64,000 nucleotides of DNA from Allobosea lupini (lineage in GTDB: Bacteria; Pseudomonadota; Alphaproteobacteria; Rhizobiales; Beijerinckiaceae), in the NCBI RefSeq assembly GCF_900109525.1, contig NZ_FOAN01000010.1:62001-126000 (forward strand), given 5' to 3'. How positions within the stretch are numbered: position 1 is the first letter of the stretch; each line of letters begins with the position of its first letter. A model generated the notes under the pieces. It searched no databases. It worked only from the letters and a program-made list of their open reading frames with translations, and had not been told where the DNA came from. This document shows, in pieces, positions 15,705 to 23,879 of this stretch. Made by a program: the position numbers and the translations under genes.

Positions 15705-16604
15705 ATGATGGACCGCCTCACCAGCATGGCCGTATTCGTCAGGGCGGTCGATCTCGGCTCCTTCGCAGCGGCAGCGGCGGCGCTCGGCCTGTCCGCGCCG
15801 ATGGTCGGCAAGCATGTCCGTTTCCTGGAAGAGCGGCTCGGCGTGCGCCTGCTCAACCGCACGACGCGGCGGCAGAGCCTGACCGAGTTCGGCCTTGCCT
15901 ATTACGAACGCTGCCGGACGGTCCTCGCCGAGGCCGAGGCGGCCGATGCGCTCGCCGCCGACCAATTCGGCGAGCCGCGCGGCAAGCTTCGGGTGGCGCT
16001 GCCGGTGCTGTTCGGCCGGTGCTGCGTCATGCCGATCCTGCTCGACCTTGCCCGCCGGCACCCGCAGCTGGAACTCGACCTTGCCTTCGGTGACGGCTTC
16101 GTCGATCTCGCCGAAGGCGGGCATGATCTCGCCATCCGCACCGGCGAGCTGCACGATGCGGCGCACCTCGTGACGCGCCGGCTCGCCCGCCAGCATATGA
16201 TCGTCTGCGCCGCGCCGTCCTATCTCGACGCCCGGGGAACGCCGACGCGGCTGGCCGATCTCGCCGATCATGACGCGCTGATCTATCGCCGTTCCGGTGG
16301 CGTGCGTCCCTGGCTGTTCCCTTGCGAGGATGGGCCGGCGGCGGAGGTGATGCCGCGGCACCGCTTGCGGTTCGACGATCTCGAGGCGATCGCCGATGCG
16401 GCCTTGCTCGGCATGGGGCTCGCCTGGCTGCCGTCCTGGCTGGTGCGCGAGCGCCTGAAAGCCGGCGCGCTCGTCGAATTGCTGCCGGGCGAGGGGCGAC
16501 TACCCTATGACGTCCACGCGCTCTGGCTGCAGACGCCGCACCTGCCGCCGAAGGTGCGCGTCGCCATCGACGCGCTGGCGGCGGAGCTGCCGGGACTGAT
16601 GTGA
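15705..16604 (+). CDS. LysR-family transcriptional regulator
   Basis: The 299-residue protein has the LysR helix-turn-helix near residues 20-40 (SFAAAAAALGLSAPMVGKHV, RFLEERLGVRLLNRTTR) and a substrate-binding domain of the CrgA type (LRVALPVLFGRCCVMPILLD). The 100-nt interval to the divergent oxidoreductase gene is the expected regulatory region, although I see no T-N11-A box I would commit to. Ligand unknown. Confidence 0.92.
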   Translation: MMDRLTSMAVFVRAVDLGSFAAAAAALGLSAPMVGKHVRFLEERLGVRLLNRTTRRQSLTEFGLAYYERCRTVLAEAEAADALAADQFGEPRGKLRVALPVLFGRCCVMPILLDLARRHPQLELDLAFGDGFVDLAEGGHDLAIRTGELHDAAHLVTRRLARQHMIVCAAPSYLDARGTPTRLADLADHDALIYRRSGGVRPWLFPCEDGPAAEVMPRHRLRFDDLEAIADAALLGMGLAWLPSWLVRERLKAGALVELLPGEGRLPYDVHALWLQTPHLPPKVRVAIDALAAELPGLM

Positions 16605-16629
16605 GGCGCTTGCGCAGCGGCTGGAAAAG

Positions 16630-16646
16630 ACTAGTTATCTGACTAG
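16630..16646 (+). promoter_or_regulatory. candidate operator of the toxin-antitoxin pair
   Basis: CTAGT (16631-16635) and ACTAG (16642-16646) form an inverted repeat, while GACTAG occurs twice as a direct repeat in the same 17 nt. It lies 25 nt before the antitoxin start, where antitoxins of this kind bind to repress their own operon. Sequence symmetry is the only support. Confidence 0.4.
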
Positions 16647-16670
16647 GTTGATTTGAGCGTGGAGGGCGGA

Positions 16671-16928
16671 ATGAAGAGCTGGCCGGTGCAGGATGCGAAG
16701 GCGCGCTTCAGCGAGTTGCTCGAGACCTGTCTCAAAGAAGGCCCCCAGATCGTCAGCAAGCGAGGTGCTGACGCCGCGGTTCTGGTCCCGCTGAAGGAGT
16801 GGGAACGGCTTCAGCGAAGTGCGAAGCCGACATTGAAGGACTTATTGCTCGCGGACGAGGCTCGGGTCGATCTGGATTTGCCCAGGCGTGGCCGGCTCCG
16901 CCGGCGCGAGCCCGGCGAGCTGGTGTGA
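16671..16928 (+). CDS. Phd/YefM-type antitoxin
   Basis: ATG 16671 (MKSWPVQDAKARFSELLETC) directly follows GGAGGGCGGA; an in-frame TTG six codons earlier is less likely. The 85-residue protein shows the Phd fold start (VQDAKARFSELL), VSKRGADAAVLVPLKEWERL and then a short basic tail that would thread onto the toxin. It is 3 nt from the PIN-domain gene. It should neutralise the toxin and repress the operon. Confidence 0.88.
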   Translation: MKSWPVQDAKARFSELLETCLKEGPQIVSKRGADAAVLVPLKEWERLQRSAKPTLKDLLLADEARVDLDLPRRGRLRRREPGELV

Positions 16929-16931
16929 AAC

Positions 16932-17339
16932 ATGTATCTCCTCGATACCAATGTCGTCTCCGAACTGCGCCGCCTGCGGCCGCATGGCGCCGTGCTGGCT
17001 TGGCTGGATGGCGTGGCCGATGCCGACCTGCATCTGTCCGCGGTCACCATCGGAGAGATACAGGCCGGTATCGAGATGACTCGTGAGCAAGACGTTGCCA
17101 AGGCGGCGGAGATCGAGGCTTGGCTGGATCAGGTCGCGCGGACCTACAACGTCCTCGACATGAATGCCGACGTCTTTCGCGCCTGGGCAAGGCTGATGCA
17201 CCGAAAGTCGGGTGAGATCATCGAGGACGCGATGATCGCAGCAACCGCCTCCGTCCACGGGTTGACGGTGGTCACGCGCAACACCCGCGATTTCGAGGGG
17301 CTGAACGTCCCGCTCCTCAACCCGTTTGCAGCCACCTGA
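16932..17339 (+). CDS. VapC/FitB-type PIN-domain toxin
   Basis: The 135-residue protein has the acidic PIN residues in place: D5 in YLLDTN, E42 in TIGEIQAG, D99 in IIEDAMIAA, with N117 and D120 in TRNTRDFEGL. PIN toxins cut RNA, often tRNA or rRNA, with magnesium. The pairing with a Phd-type antitoxin and the FEGLNVPLLNPF ending resemble FitAB/VapBC hybrids. The catalytic set is complete, so the module is probably active. Confidence 0.9.
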   Translation: MYLLDTNVVSELRRLRPHGAVLAWLDGVADADLHLSAVTIGEIQAGIEMTREQDVAKAAEIEAWLDQVARTYNVLDMNADVFRAWARLMHRKSGEIIEDAMIAATASVHGLTVVTRNTRDFEGLNVPLLNPFAAT

Positions 17340-17399
17340 GCGGTGATCAGCTTCGGTTTGCCGGGGCTGATGTGAGGCGGCCCCGGCGTCAGGTTCCGC

Positions 17400-18929
17400 T
17401 CAGAGCGGGATGTTGTCGTGCTTGCGCCAGGGACGCTCGACGCTCTTGGTGCGCAGCATGGCGAGGGCCCGCGCGATCCGGCGGCGGGTCGAATGCGGCA
17501 TGATCACCTCGTCGATATAGCCGCGCTCGGCCGCGACGAAGGGGGACATGAACCGGTCCTCGTACTCCTTGGTCTGGCGCGCGATCGTCTCGGCGTCGCC
17601 GCCGCGGAAGATGATCTCGACCGCGCCCTTGGCGCCCATCACCGCGATCTGCGCCGTCGGCCAGGCATAGTTGACGTCGGCGCCGATATGCTTGGAGGCC
17701 ATGACGTCATAGGCGCCGCCATAGGCCTTGCGCGTGATGATCGTGACCAGCGGCACGGTGCATTCGCTATAGGCGAAGAGCAGCTTGGCGCCGTGCTTGA
17801 TCAGACCGCCATATTCCTGCGCCGTGCCGGGCAGGAAGCCGGGAACGTCGACCAGCGTGACGATCGGGATCTCGAAGGCGTCGCAATAGCGCACGAAGCG
17901 GGCGCCCTTGCGGCTGGCGTCGGAATCGAGCACGCCGGCCAGCACCATCGGCTGGTTGGCGACGATGCCGACGGTGCGGCCCTCGATCCGGGCGAAGCCG
18001 GTGACGATGTTCCTGGCGTAAGCTTCCTGGATCTCGAAGAAATCGCCCTCGTCGACGACCTTCAGGATCAGCTCCTTGATGTCGTATGGCTTGTTCGGAT
18101 TGTCCGGGACCAGCGTGTCCAGGCTCATGTCGACGCGATCGGGCACGTCGAAGCTCGGCCATTCCGGCACGCCGACGGTGTTATTGGCCGGCAGGAAGTC
18201 GATCAGGCGGCGCACCTGCAAGAGCGCCTCGACATCGTTCTCGAACGAGCCGTCGGCGACCGAGGATTTGCTGGTGTGGACCTTGGCGCCCCCCAGCTCT
18301 TCGGAGGTCACGGTCTCGTTGGTGACGGTCTTCACCACCTCGGGGCCGGTGACGAACATGTAGCTGGTGTCACGGACCATGAAGATGAAGTCGGTCATCG
18401 CCGGCGAATAGACGTCGCCGCCGGCGCAGGGACCCATGATCACCGAGATCTGGGGGATGACGCCCGAAGCCTGAACGTTGCGCTTGAAGACCTCGCCGTA
18501 GCCGCCGAGCGCCGCGACGCCCTCCTGGATGCGGGCGCCGCCGGCGTCGAACAGGCCGACGATCGGCGCGCGCATCTTCAGCGCCATGTCCTGGATCTTG
18601 ATGATCTTCTGGGCGTGGGTCTCGGAGAGCGAGCCGCCGAAGACGGTGAAGTCCTTGGAGAAGACGAAGACGGTGCGGCCATTGACCGTGCCCCAGCCGG
18701 TGACGACGCCGTCGCCGGGGATCTTCTCGGCCTTGTCCATGCCGAAATCGACGGCGCGGTGCTGCACGAACATGTCGAACTCCTCGAAGGAGTCCTTGTC
18801 GAGCAGCAGCTCGATGCGCTCGCGGGCAGTGAGCTTGCCGCGCTTGTGCTGCGCCGCGATGCGCTTTTCGCCGCCGCCGAGGCGTGCGCCCGCGCGCCGG
18901 TCTTCGAGCTGTTCGAGAATGTCCTTCAT
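17400..18929 (-). CDS. pccB: propionyl-CoA carboxylase beta chain (carboxyltransferase)
   Basis: The ATG at 18929 ([20 protein letters not shown]) follows GGAGG by 6 nt; 509 residues is the family norm. Carboxyltransferase features include [31 protein letters not shown] for the acyl-CoA site, [17 protein letters not shown], and [20 protein letters not shown] with [13 protein letters not shown] for the biotin side. The ending [16 protein letters not shown] is typical of PccB. It would carboxylate propionyl-CoA to methylmalonyl-CoA with a biotin-bearing alpha subunit, whose gene is not in the window; such splitting is common in this group. Confidence 0.93.
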   Translation of the reverse strand: MKDILEQLEDRRAGARLGGGEKRIAAQHKRGKLTARERIELLLDKDSFEEFDMFVQHRAVDFGMDKAEKIPGDGVVTGWGTVNGRTVFVFSKDFTVFGGSLSETHAQKIIKIQDMALKMRAPIVGLFDAGGARIQEGVAALGGYGEVFKRNVQASGVIPQISVIMGPCAGGDVYSPAMTDFIFMVRDTSYMFVTGPEVVKTVTNETVTSEELGGAKVHTSKSSVADGSFENDVEALLQVRRLIDFLPANNTVGVPEWPSFDVPDRVDMSLDTLVPDNPNKPYDIKELILKVVDEGDFFEIQEAYARNIVTGFARIEGRTVGIVANQPMVLAGVLDSDASRKGARFVRYCDAFEIPIVTLVDVPGFLPGTAQEYGGLIKHGAKLLFAYSECTVPLVTIITRKAYGGAYDVMASKHIGADVNYAWPTAQIAVMGAKGAVEIIFRGGDAETIARQTKEYEDRFMSPFVAAERGYIDEVIMPHSTRRRIARALAMLRTKSVERPWRKHDNIPL

Positions 18930-19047
18930 CAAGAGCCTCCCGGGGCGCAGTCTTTAAAGGTCCTGTTCCCGCTTAAGCGGCGCTGCGGGCGAAGTCCATT
19001 GCGGCCTTCGCAGCATGCGGCTGGCGTTTTGTGCACCGCGGTGTCGG

Positions 19048-20427
19048 TCACGGCATCGCCCGGCTCTGCGGGCCGCTGCCGCCATCGAGAAGCAGGGTCC
19101 GCAGGCCTGCGAGTGCATCCTGCAGCCTGTCGAGCTTCGGGCCGCCGAGACTGAGCCGCACGCCCCATGACGGTGCGTGCGCATCGGCCAGGAAAATCTC
19201 GGGAGCCGGCAGGAGGATGCCCGAAGCGGCGGCGCGCGCCGGCAGCGCCGTGGCCCGCTCCGGTGCCATCGGCAGCCAGACATGGAAGCCATTGCCCGAG
19301 TTCAAGGCGGTCCCGGGCGGCAGCAGCTCGCGCGCCAGGGCGACGCGACGGCTCGCCTCATCGCGAATCGAACGGGCGACCGAAGCGGCGGTGTCCTCGC
19401 TGAGCCAGCGCTCCATGATCAGGCAAGAGAGCAGGGACGCCATGGTGCAGGTCGCGGCAAGTTCGGCGAGGGCGTGCGCCAGCCAGGGCTCGGGGACGAG
19501 CAGCGAGCCGATGCGCAGGCCCGGGCTCAGCACCTTCGACAGGCCGGAGACATGCAGCGTCCGCTCCGGCGCGAGCGCGGCGATCGCGATCGTGCCCGGC
19601 TTGGCGAGGGCGGCGTGAATATCGTCCTCGATGATCACGGCATCATGGGCGCGGCAGAGCCTTGCGATGTCCTGACGCCGGGCTTCGCCCATCGTCGCCG
19701 TGGTCGGATTGTGCAGGGTCGGCGTGATGTAGAGCACGGCGCGCCGCCCCGCCGTTTTCGCCTCATGCAAGGCCTTGTCGAGCGCCTGCGGGACGAGGCC
19801 CTGCTCGTCGATGGCGAGGCCGGTCAGCCGCAGGCCACGTCGGCGGGCCAGGGCGATCGCCCCGGGATAGCTCAACGCCTCCGTCAGCAATTCGGTGTCC
19901 GGCCCACAGGTGATCGCGAATGCGATCGCCAGGGCATGCTGGGCTCCGTGGCAGATCAGCAGCCGCTCGGGGGCAGCGGCAATGCCTGTCGGCGCGAGCC
20001 AGCGGGCCAGCAGAGCACGATGGTCGAGCCTGCCGGCGGGCGCCGCATAGGCTCCGAAGCTGTCGGCATCGAGCCGCCTTGCGAGGTCGGACAGGCTGGC
20101 GGCGAGCAGGCGGTCGCTCAGCTGCTGCGGGGGCACGTTCACGCTGAGATCGATCGTGCGACCGGCCGCTCGGGGCAAGCCGGCGACGAACATGCCGCGG
20201 CCGCGGACGCTACGCACCAGGCCGCGACGTTCGAGCTGGGCATAGGCCTTGGTCACCGTGCCGATGCCGATATCGAGCTGCCAGGCGAGGGGGCGGTGAG
20301 CCGGCAGGCGCGCGCCCGATGGCAGCGAGCCGTCGGCGATATCGCGAGCGAGGGCCTCGACCAGCCTTTCGCTGGCCGAGCCACGGCCCTCCGCGAGGCG
20401 CGGTTGCCAGGGTGAAGCGAGGAGCAT
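19048..20427 (-). CDS. MocR-type regulator: GntR DNA-binding domain fused to aminotransferase fold
   Basis: From ATG 20427 (MLLASPWQPRLAEGRG) the protein is 459 residues. An N-terminal GntR helix-turn-helix (RPLAWQLDIGIGTVTKAYAQ, LERRGLVRSVRGRGMF) spans residues 15-75. A fold-type-I aminotransferase domain follows with ITPTLHNPTTATM, IIEDDIHAAL and SGLSKVLSPGLRIG, whose lysine would hold PLP. It is divergent from a lysE-type exporter, a classic arrangement for MocR proteins that sense an amino acid or its PLP adduct. An inverted repeat lies in the gap. Confidence 0.9.
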   Translation of the reverse strand: MLLASPWQPRLAEGRGSASERLVEALARDIADGSLPSGARLPAHRPLAWQLDIGIGTVTKAYAQLERRGLVRSVRGRGMFVAGLPRAAGRTIDLSVNVPPQQLSDRLLAASLSDLARRLDADSFGAYAAPAGRLDHRALLARWLAPTGIAAAPERLLICHGAQHALAIAFAITCGPDTELLTEALSYPGAIALARRRGLRLTGLAIDEQGLVPQALDKALHEAKTAGRRAVLYITPTLHNPTTATMGEARRQDIARLCRAHDAVIIEDDIHAALAKPGTIAIAALAPERTLHVSGLSKVLSPGLRIGSLLVPEPWLAHALAELAATCTMASLLSCLIMERWLSEDTAASVARSIRDEASRRVALARELLPPGTALNSGNGFHVWLPMAPERATALPARAAASGILLPAPEIFLADAHAPSWGVRLSLGGPKLDRLQDALAGLRTLLLDGGSGPQSRAMP

Positions 20428-20451
20428 GTGACCTAACAAATTGCGTCACGG

Positions 20452-20480
20452 GACACTTTTCACTCTATGCAAGAAGTGTC
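20452..20480. promoter_or_regulatory. candidate MocR operator
   Basis: GACACTT (20452-20458) and AAGTGTC (20474-20480) form a perfect 7-bp inverted repeat with 15 nt between, in the 98-nt gap between mocR and the LysE-type gene. The second arm runs into another GTCACAT. Binding is inferred from position and symmetry. Confidence 0.5.
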
Positions 20481-20525
20481 ACATCCACAATCACCAGCGC
20501 GACGCTTGCTAACGCTGGACCGGAC

Positions 20526-21122
20526 ATGACACCGCAATTGCTGCTCGCCTTCATCGGCTATGCCTTCGTGACCTCGATCACGCCCGGGCCGAACAACACG
20601 CTGCTGCTCGCCTCCGGCGCCAATCACGGTTTTCGTGCGAGCCTGCCGCTGCTGCTGGGGATCAATCTCGGCTTCTCCGGCCTCGTCCTTGCGGTAGGCC
20701 TCGGGCTAGGGGGCCTTTTCAGCGCGATCCCTGTCCTGCACGACATCCTGCGCTATGCGGGCAGCGCCTATCTTCTTTATCTCGCCTGGAAGATCGCGCG
20801 TTCGGCTCCGCTGGAGCCCGGCGCAGAGGCGGCGGCGCCGCTCAGCTTTCCGGCGGCCGCGGCGTTCCAGTGGGTCAATCCGAAGGCCTGGATCATGGCG
20901 GTCGGAGCGGTTGCGGCCTACACGCCGACGGAGGGCTACTTCCTCAATCTCGCGATCGTCGTGATCGCCTATGCGCTGGTGAACGGGCCCTGCATCGCGG
21001 TCTGGGCCATCGGCGGCACGCTGCTGCGGGGCCTGCTCTCTGACCCGGCGCGGCAGCGCGTGTTCAACGTCGTGATGGGGCTGCTGCTGGCTGCTTCGCT
21101 CTACCCCATTCTGGCGAGCTGA
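20526..21122 (+). CDS. LysE/RhtB-family amino-acid exporter
   Basis: ATG 20526 gives MTPQLLLAFIGYAFVTSITP and 198 residues with six membrane helices. The conserved ITPGPNNTLLLASGANHG near the N-terminus, GINLGFSGLVLAVGLGLG and the mid-protein FQWVNPKAWIM are diagnostic of the RhtB/LysE superfamily. It would export an amino acid or related compound by proton antiport, under the divergent MocR-type regulator. Confidence 0.92.
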   Translation: MTPQLLLAFIGYAFVTSITPGPNNTLLLASGANHGFRASLPLLLGINLGFSGLVLAVGLGLGGLFSAIPVLHDILRYAGSAYLLYLAWKIARSAPLEPGAEAAAPLSFPAAAAFQWVNPKAWIMAVGAVAAYTPTEGYFLNLAIVVIAYALVNGPCIAVWAIGGTLLRGLLSDPARQRVFNVVMGLLLAASLYPILAS

Positions 21123-21153
21123 CAGGCGCTTTCGTCAGCCGCTTGCGAATGAA

Positions 21154-21169
21154 ATAAGTATATGCTTAT
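21154..21169 (+). promoter_or_regulatory. candidate ArsR-family operator
   Basis: ATAAG-TATATG-CTTAT is a 5-bp inverted repeat around an AT-rich centre, ending just before the arsR-type gene. A possible promoter TTGCGA (21143-21148), 17 nt, TTATGT (21166-21171) overlaps it, so a bound repressor would block transcription. Confidence 0.5.
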
Positions 21170-21178
21170 GTGTCTGAC

Positions 21179-21490
21179 ATGGAGCAGGACATCTTCAAAG
21201 CGCTGGCCGATCCGACCCGGCGGGCGATCTTCGAGAAGCTCGCTGTCGGCGGCATGAACGCCAGTGCCTTGCGCGAGGGCATGGCGATCAGCCAGCCGGC
21301 GATGTCGCAGCACCTCGCCGTACTGCGGACCGCCGGGCTGGTGCGCGAGGAACGGCAGGGGCGCTTCGTCAATTACGAAGTCGACCCGAACGGCCTTGCC
21401 CTGATCGCGCAATGGCTGGCGAAATACCGGGCCTACTGGCCGGCGCGCATTGATGCCCTCAAGGATCTGCTGCGGGACATGGACCAATGA
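21179..21490 (+). CDS. ArsR-family winged-helix repressor (SdpR-like)
   Basis: I use ATG 21179 (MEQDIFKALADPTRRAIFEK); a GTG three codons earlier is also in frame. No Shine-Dalgarno is visible, and the predicted transcription start falls almost on the ATG, so the message may be leaderless. Residues 30-70 carry the helix-turn-helix (MAISQPAMSQHLAVLRTAGL). Cysteine metal-binding motifs of true metalloregulators are missing. It overlaps an SRPBCC gene by 4 nt, the common ArsR-AHSA1 pair. Confidence 0.9.
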   Translation: MEQDIFKALADPTRRAIFEKLAVGGMNASALREGMAISQPAMSQHLAVLRTAGLVREERQGRFVNYEVDPNGLALIAQWLAKYRAYWPARIDALKDLLRDMDQ

Positions 21491-21828
21491 GCGAGAGCGA
21501 GACGCAGGAGCGCACCAAGGAGCTGGTGTTAGCATATCAGCTCGATGCGCCGCCCGAGAAGGTCTGGCGGGCGCTCAGCATTCCCGCCTTCCGCGAGCGC
21601 TGGCTGCCGGCGCAGGTCGAGGCGTTGTCCAGCGTGCCGGGCGAAGAGCTGCGCTACCGCTTGAGGGAGGACGAGCCGCCCTTCCTCGAGAGCGTCGTGA
21701 CCTTCCAGCTCGCGCCGAACGACGCGGGGACCGAGCTGCGGATCATCCATAGCCTGACCGATGCGCGGTTGAGCGCGTCGCCGGCACCTGCAAACAGCAA
21801 CCAGCCGCTGATGCTGCGCGCCGCCTGA
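21487..21828 (+). CDS. SRPBCC (AHSA1-type) domain protein
   Basis: The 113-residue protein contains [33 protein letters not shown] and a final strand [12 protein letters not shown], the START-like fold of activator-of-Hsp90 homologues. It is shorter than the usual 140-160 residues: the long C-terminal helix that closes the cavity seems replaced by a low-complexity [18 protein letters not shown] tail, so it may be 3'-truncated. It is coupled to the arsR-type gene by an ATGA overlap. Confidence 0.8.
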   Translation: MSESETQERTKELVLAYQLDAPPEKVWRALSIPAFRERWLPAQVEALSSVPGEELRYRLREDEPPFLESVVTFQLAPNDAGTELRIIHSLTDARLSASPAPANSNQPLMLRAA

Positions 21829-21884
21829 CGGCGCGGGCCCAGTCCGCAAGCACCATCAACAATCCGGAACTGAGGAGGTCGTCG

Positions 21885-22493
21885 ATGCACGGCACGATGC
21901 AGCTCGTCCCCATGGTCGTCGAACAGTCGACGCGCGGGGAACGCTCCTTCGACATCTACTCGCGGCTGCTGCGCGAGCGGATCGTCTTCCTGAACGGCGA
22001 GGTCAACGATGCCAGCGCCGCGCTGGTCTGCGCGCAATTGCTGTTCCTGGAGGCTGAGAACCCGAAGCGGCCGGTCCATTTCTACATCAACTCGCCCGGC
22101 GGCGTGGTCACCAGCGGCCTCGCGATCTACGATACGATGCAGTACATCGGCTCGCCGGTGCATACGCTCTGCATGGGCACGGCCCGCTCGATGGGCTCCT
22201 TCCTCCTGATGGCGGGCGAGCCGGGCGAGCGCGCGGCCTTGCCCAATGCCAGCCTGCATGTCCACCAGCCGCTCGGCGGGGCGCAGGGGCAGGCGTCCGA
22301 TATCCTGATCCATGCCGAGGAGATCCAGAAGACCAAGCGGCGGATGATCCGGCTCTATGCCGAGCATTGCGGACGCAGCGAGGAAGAGGTCGAGCGCACG
22401 CTCGACCGCGACCGCTTCATGACCGCCGAGGAAGGCAAGGACTGGGGGCTGATCGACCGCGTGCTGACCGAGGCTCCGGCAGTGGAGGCATGA
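21885..22493 (+). CDS. clpP: ATP-dependent Clp protease proteolytic subunit paralogue
   Basis: The 202-residue protein has the ClpP triad at S102 (TARSMGSF), H127 (HVHQPLGG) and D176 ([11 protein letters not shown]), with the oxyanion loop [10 protein letters not shown] at residues 69-78. Compared with housekeeping ClpP the nucleophile context is ARSMGS rather than QAASMG, and no clpX or trigger-factor gene adjoins, so I regard it as a second paralogue. An AGGAGG site precedes the ATG. It would form a chambered protease with a Clp ATPase encoded elsewhere. Confidence 0.88.
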   Translation: MHGTMQLVPMVVEQSTRGERSFDIYSRLLRERIVFLNGEVNDASAALVCAQLLFLEAENPKRPVHFYINSPGGVVTSGLAIYDTMQYIGSPVHTLCMGTARSMGSFLLMAGEPGERAALPNASLHVHQPLGGAQGQASDILIHAEEIQKTKRRMIRLYAEHCGRSEEEVERTLDRDRFMTAEEGKDWGLIDRVLTEAPAVEA

Positions 22494-22530
22494 GGTATTT
22501 GCGGGATGTTGGTTCGGGACCTTTTCCCGT

Positions 22531-22629
22531 GCGCGAGTCGTCCCGGGCGTAAGGCCCGGAACCTCTCTCGGAAAGGCTCAGGCATGGGTCCCGGATCGGC
22601 GCCGCTTCGCGGCTTGTCCGGGATGACAT
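22531..22629. repeat. dispersed palindromic intergenic repeat, copy 2
   Basis: This block shares GCGAGTCGTCCCGGGCG and the long segment beginning CGGAAAGGCTCAGGCATGG (22569 onward) with 14455-14572, differing at only a few positions in the shared right half. It sits downstream of the clpP paralogue and may work as a transcript-end structure. Confidence 0.75.
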
Positions 22630-22663
22630 GAAATGAGCAGAGCGACTTTGGCCGGGCAGACCG

Positions 22664-23053
22664 TCAGGCGTTCGGCTTGCTCGGATCGCCGAGCTCGCGG
22701 TTGAGGTCGACCGCGGCGCGCACGAGCTCGGTCGCGATCTTCGTATCGACCGCATCGCCCGCGCGCAACACCATGGTCGCGAGCTCGAACTTGCCGCCCG
22801 GCTTCAGCCGCGGCTCGATATGGCGCAGGCGCTTGCCGCGCCAGAAGCCGAAGAGCACGCGCTCGGCCTCGGCCCGGATCAGCAGCACCGGCCCGTTCGA
22901 GAAATAGACCAGATGCGTCCACTTGATCCGCTCGTCGAGCGGAGCTGCCGCCTTCACGGCAGCGCGCAGGGCCTCGACCGCCTTGAGTCGCCAGCCATCG
23001 AGCTGGGCGATATAGTCTTCCGGGTTGTCAGCCTTGGGCGCGCCCGGGATCAT
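22664..23053 (-). CDS. DUF1801-family protein
   Basis: The 129-residue protein contains NPEDYIAQLDGWRLKAVEAL, DERIKWTHLVYFSNGPVLLI, FGFWRGKRL and a basic central strand, as in the DUF1801/YdhG-like fold. Members are small cytoplasmic proteins distantly related to frataxin-like folds; no activity is established. It follows the ATP12-type gene by 5 nt on the same strand and is likely co-transcribed. Confidence 0.85.
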   Translation of the reverse strand: MIPGAPKADNPEDYIAQLDGWRLKAVEALRAAVKAAAPLDERIKWTHLVYFSNGPVLLIRAEAERVLFGFWRGKRLRHIEPRLKPGGKFELATMVLRAGDAVDTKIATELVRAAVDLNRELGDPSKPNA

Positions 23054-23058
23054 CGCCT

Positions 23059-23847
23059 CTAGCCCTTCGTCAGCAGCAGCACGGCGGCGTCGTATTCCTT
23101 GCGGCGGATGGCGCGGCGCTCGGCCGCTTCCTCGTCCTGACCCCAGATCTCGATCTGGTAGTCCTCGTCGAGATGGGCGGCGGCCCAGGCCGCCTCGGCG
23201 TCGATCAGCCGCTCAGTCAACGCGAGCATCAGGATGGTCGAGCCGGTCAGCGTCATGACGTTGTGGGCGCCGGCGAGCGCGACCGGGGAGGTGATCACGG
23301 CGACGCGCTTGGCCACGGCGTCGAGCACCGTCTGCGGCTGCTGCGTGAAGATCACGCCCTGCGCCATGACGAAGCGACCGCCGATACGGTCTTCGAGCGC
23401 CACGATCAGCGGGTTCCAGACCGCATCCTGCCGCTCGACCAGCGCTTCGGGCTCGCCGGCGCGATAGCAGAGCGCATCGCTGCCGGCATAGCGGACGATC
23501 TCGGCGCGGACGGCCCCATGCTGGTCGGCCACGCCGTCGAGCGCCGAATTGACCAGCCGGGTCAGCGGCATGCGGGCCGGGTCGATCTCACCGGTCTGGG
23601 CGTCCCATTCCGCCGCCAGCGCTTCGGCGACAGTGCGCGATGCTACGGCTAGCGGCTTGCGGGCCGGGGTGCGGGCGGTGCGGCCGTCGAGCGCGACATG
23701 GAACAGGTCGTCACGCTCCAGCACGCCCGCCTTCTCGTAGAAGCGCTTGGGCAGCGGGTTGCGCATCGCCTGCTGGGCGGCGGCGACGGGATCGGGCTGG
23801 CGCTGGCCGGCTGCACCGAAGCGGGCGAGGAAATCATCGGTCGACAT
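23059..23847 (-). CDS. ATP12-family F1-ATPase assembly chaperone
   Basis: The 262-residue protein shows the ATP12 pattern: LPKRFYEKAGVLERDDLFHV, LDGRTARTPARKPLAV, EWDAQTGEIDPARMPLTRLV and WNPLIVALEDRIGGRF near the middle. In mitochondria and alphaproteobacteria this chaperone binds the F1 alpha subunit during ATP synthase assembly. The family is largely restricted to alphaproteobacteria and eukaryotes, which supports the taxonomic placement. It lies between the P1 peptidase and DUF1801 genes with short gaps. Confidence 0.92.
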   Translation of the reverse strand: MSTDDFLARFGAAGQRQPDPVAAAQQAMRNPLPKRFYEKAGVLERDDLFHVALDGRTARTPARKPLAVASRTVAEALAAEWDAQTGEIDPARMPLTRLVNSALDGVADQHGAVRAEIVRYAGSDALCYRAGEPEALVERQDAVWNPLIVALEDRIGGRFVMAQGVIFTQQPQTVLDAVAKRVAVITSPVALAGAHNVMTLTGSTILMLALTERLIDAEAAWAAAHLDEDYQIEIWGQDEEAAERRAIRRKEYDAAVLLLTKG

Positions 23848-23879
23848 GGGCCGGGGTCTAACACGACGCCGAGCGCTGG

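Noticed and set aside
16671-17339. Idea that the toxin-antitoxin pair is part of a defence island
   Set aside because: Its neighbours are metabolic genes, with no nuclease, methylase or phage-defence gene nearby.
17418-19154. Long open frame on the plus strand opposite pccB
   Set aside because: It is a mirror of the GC-rich coding pattern; its protein is rich in R, D, G and H and has no family, while the minus strand encodes a full PccB.
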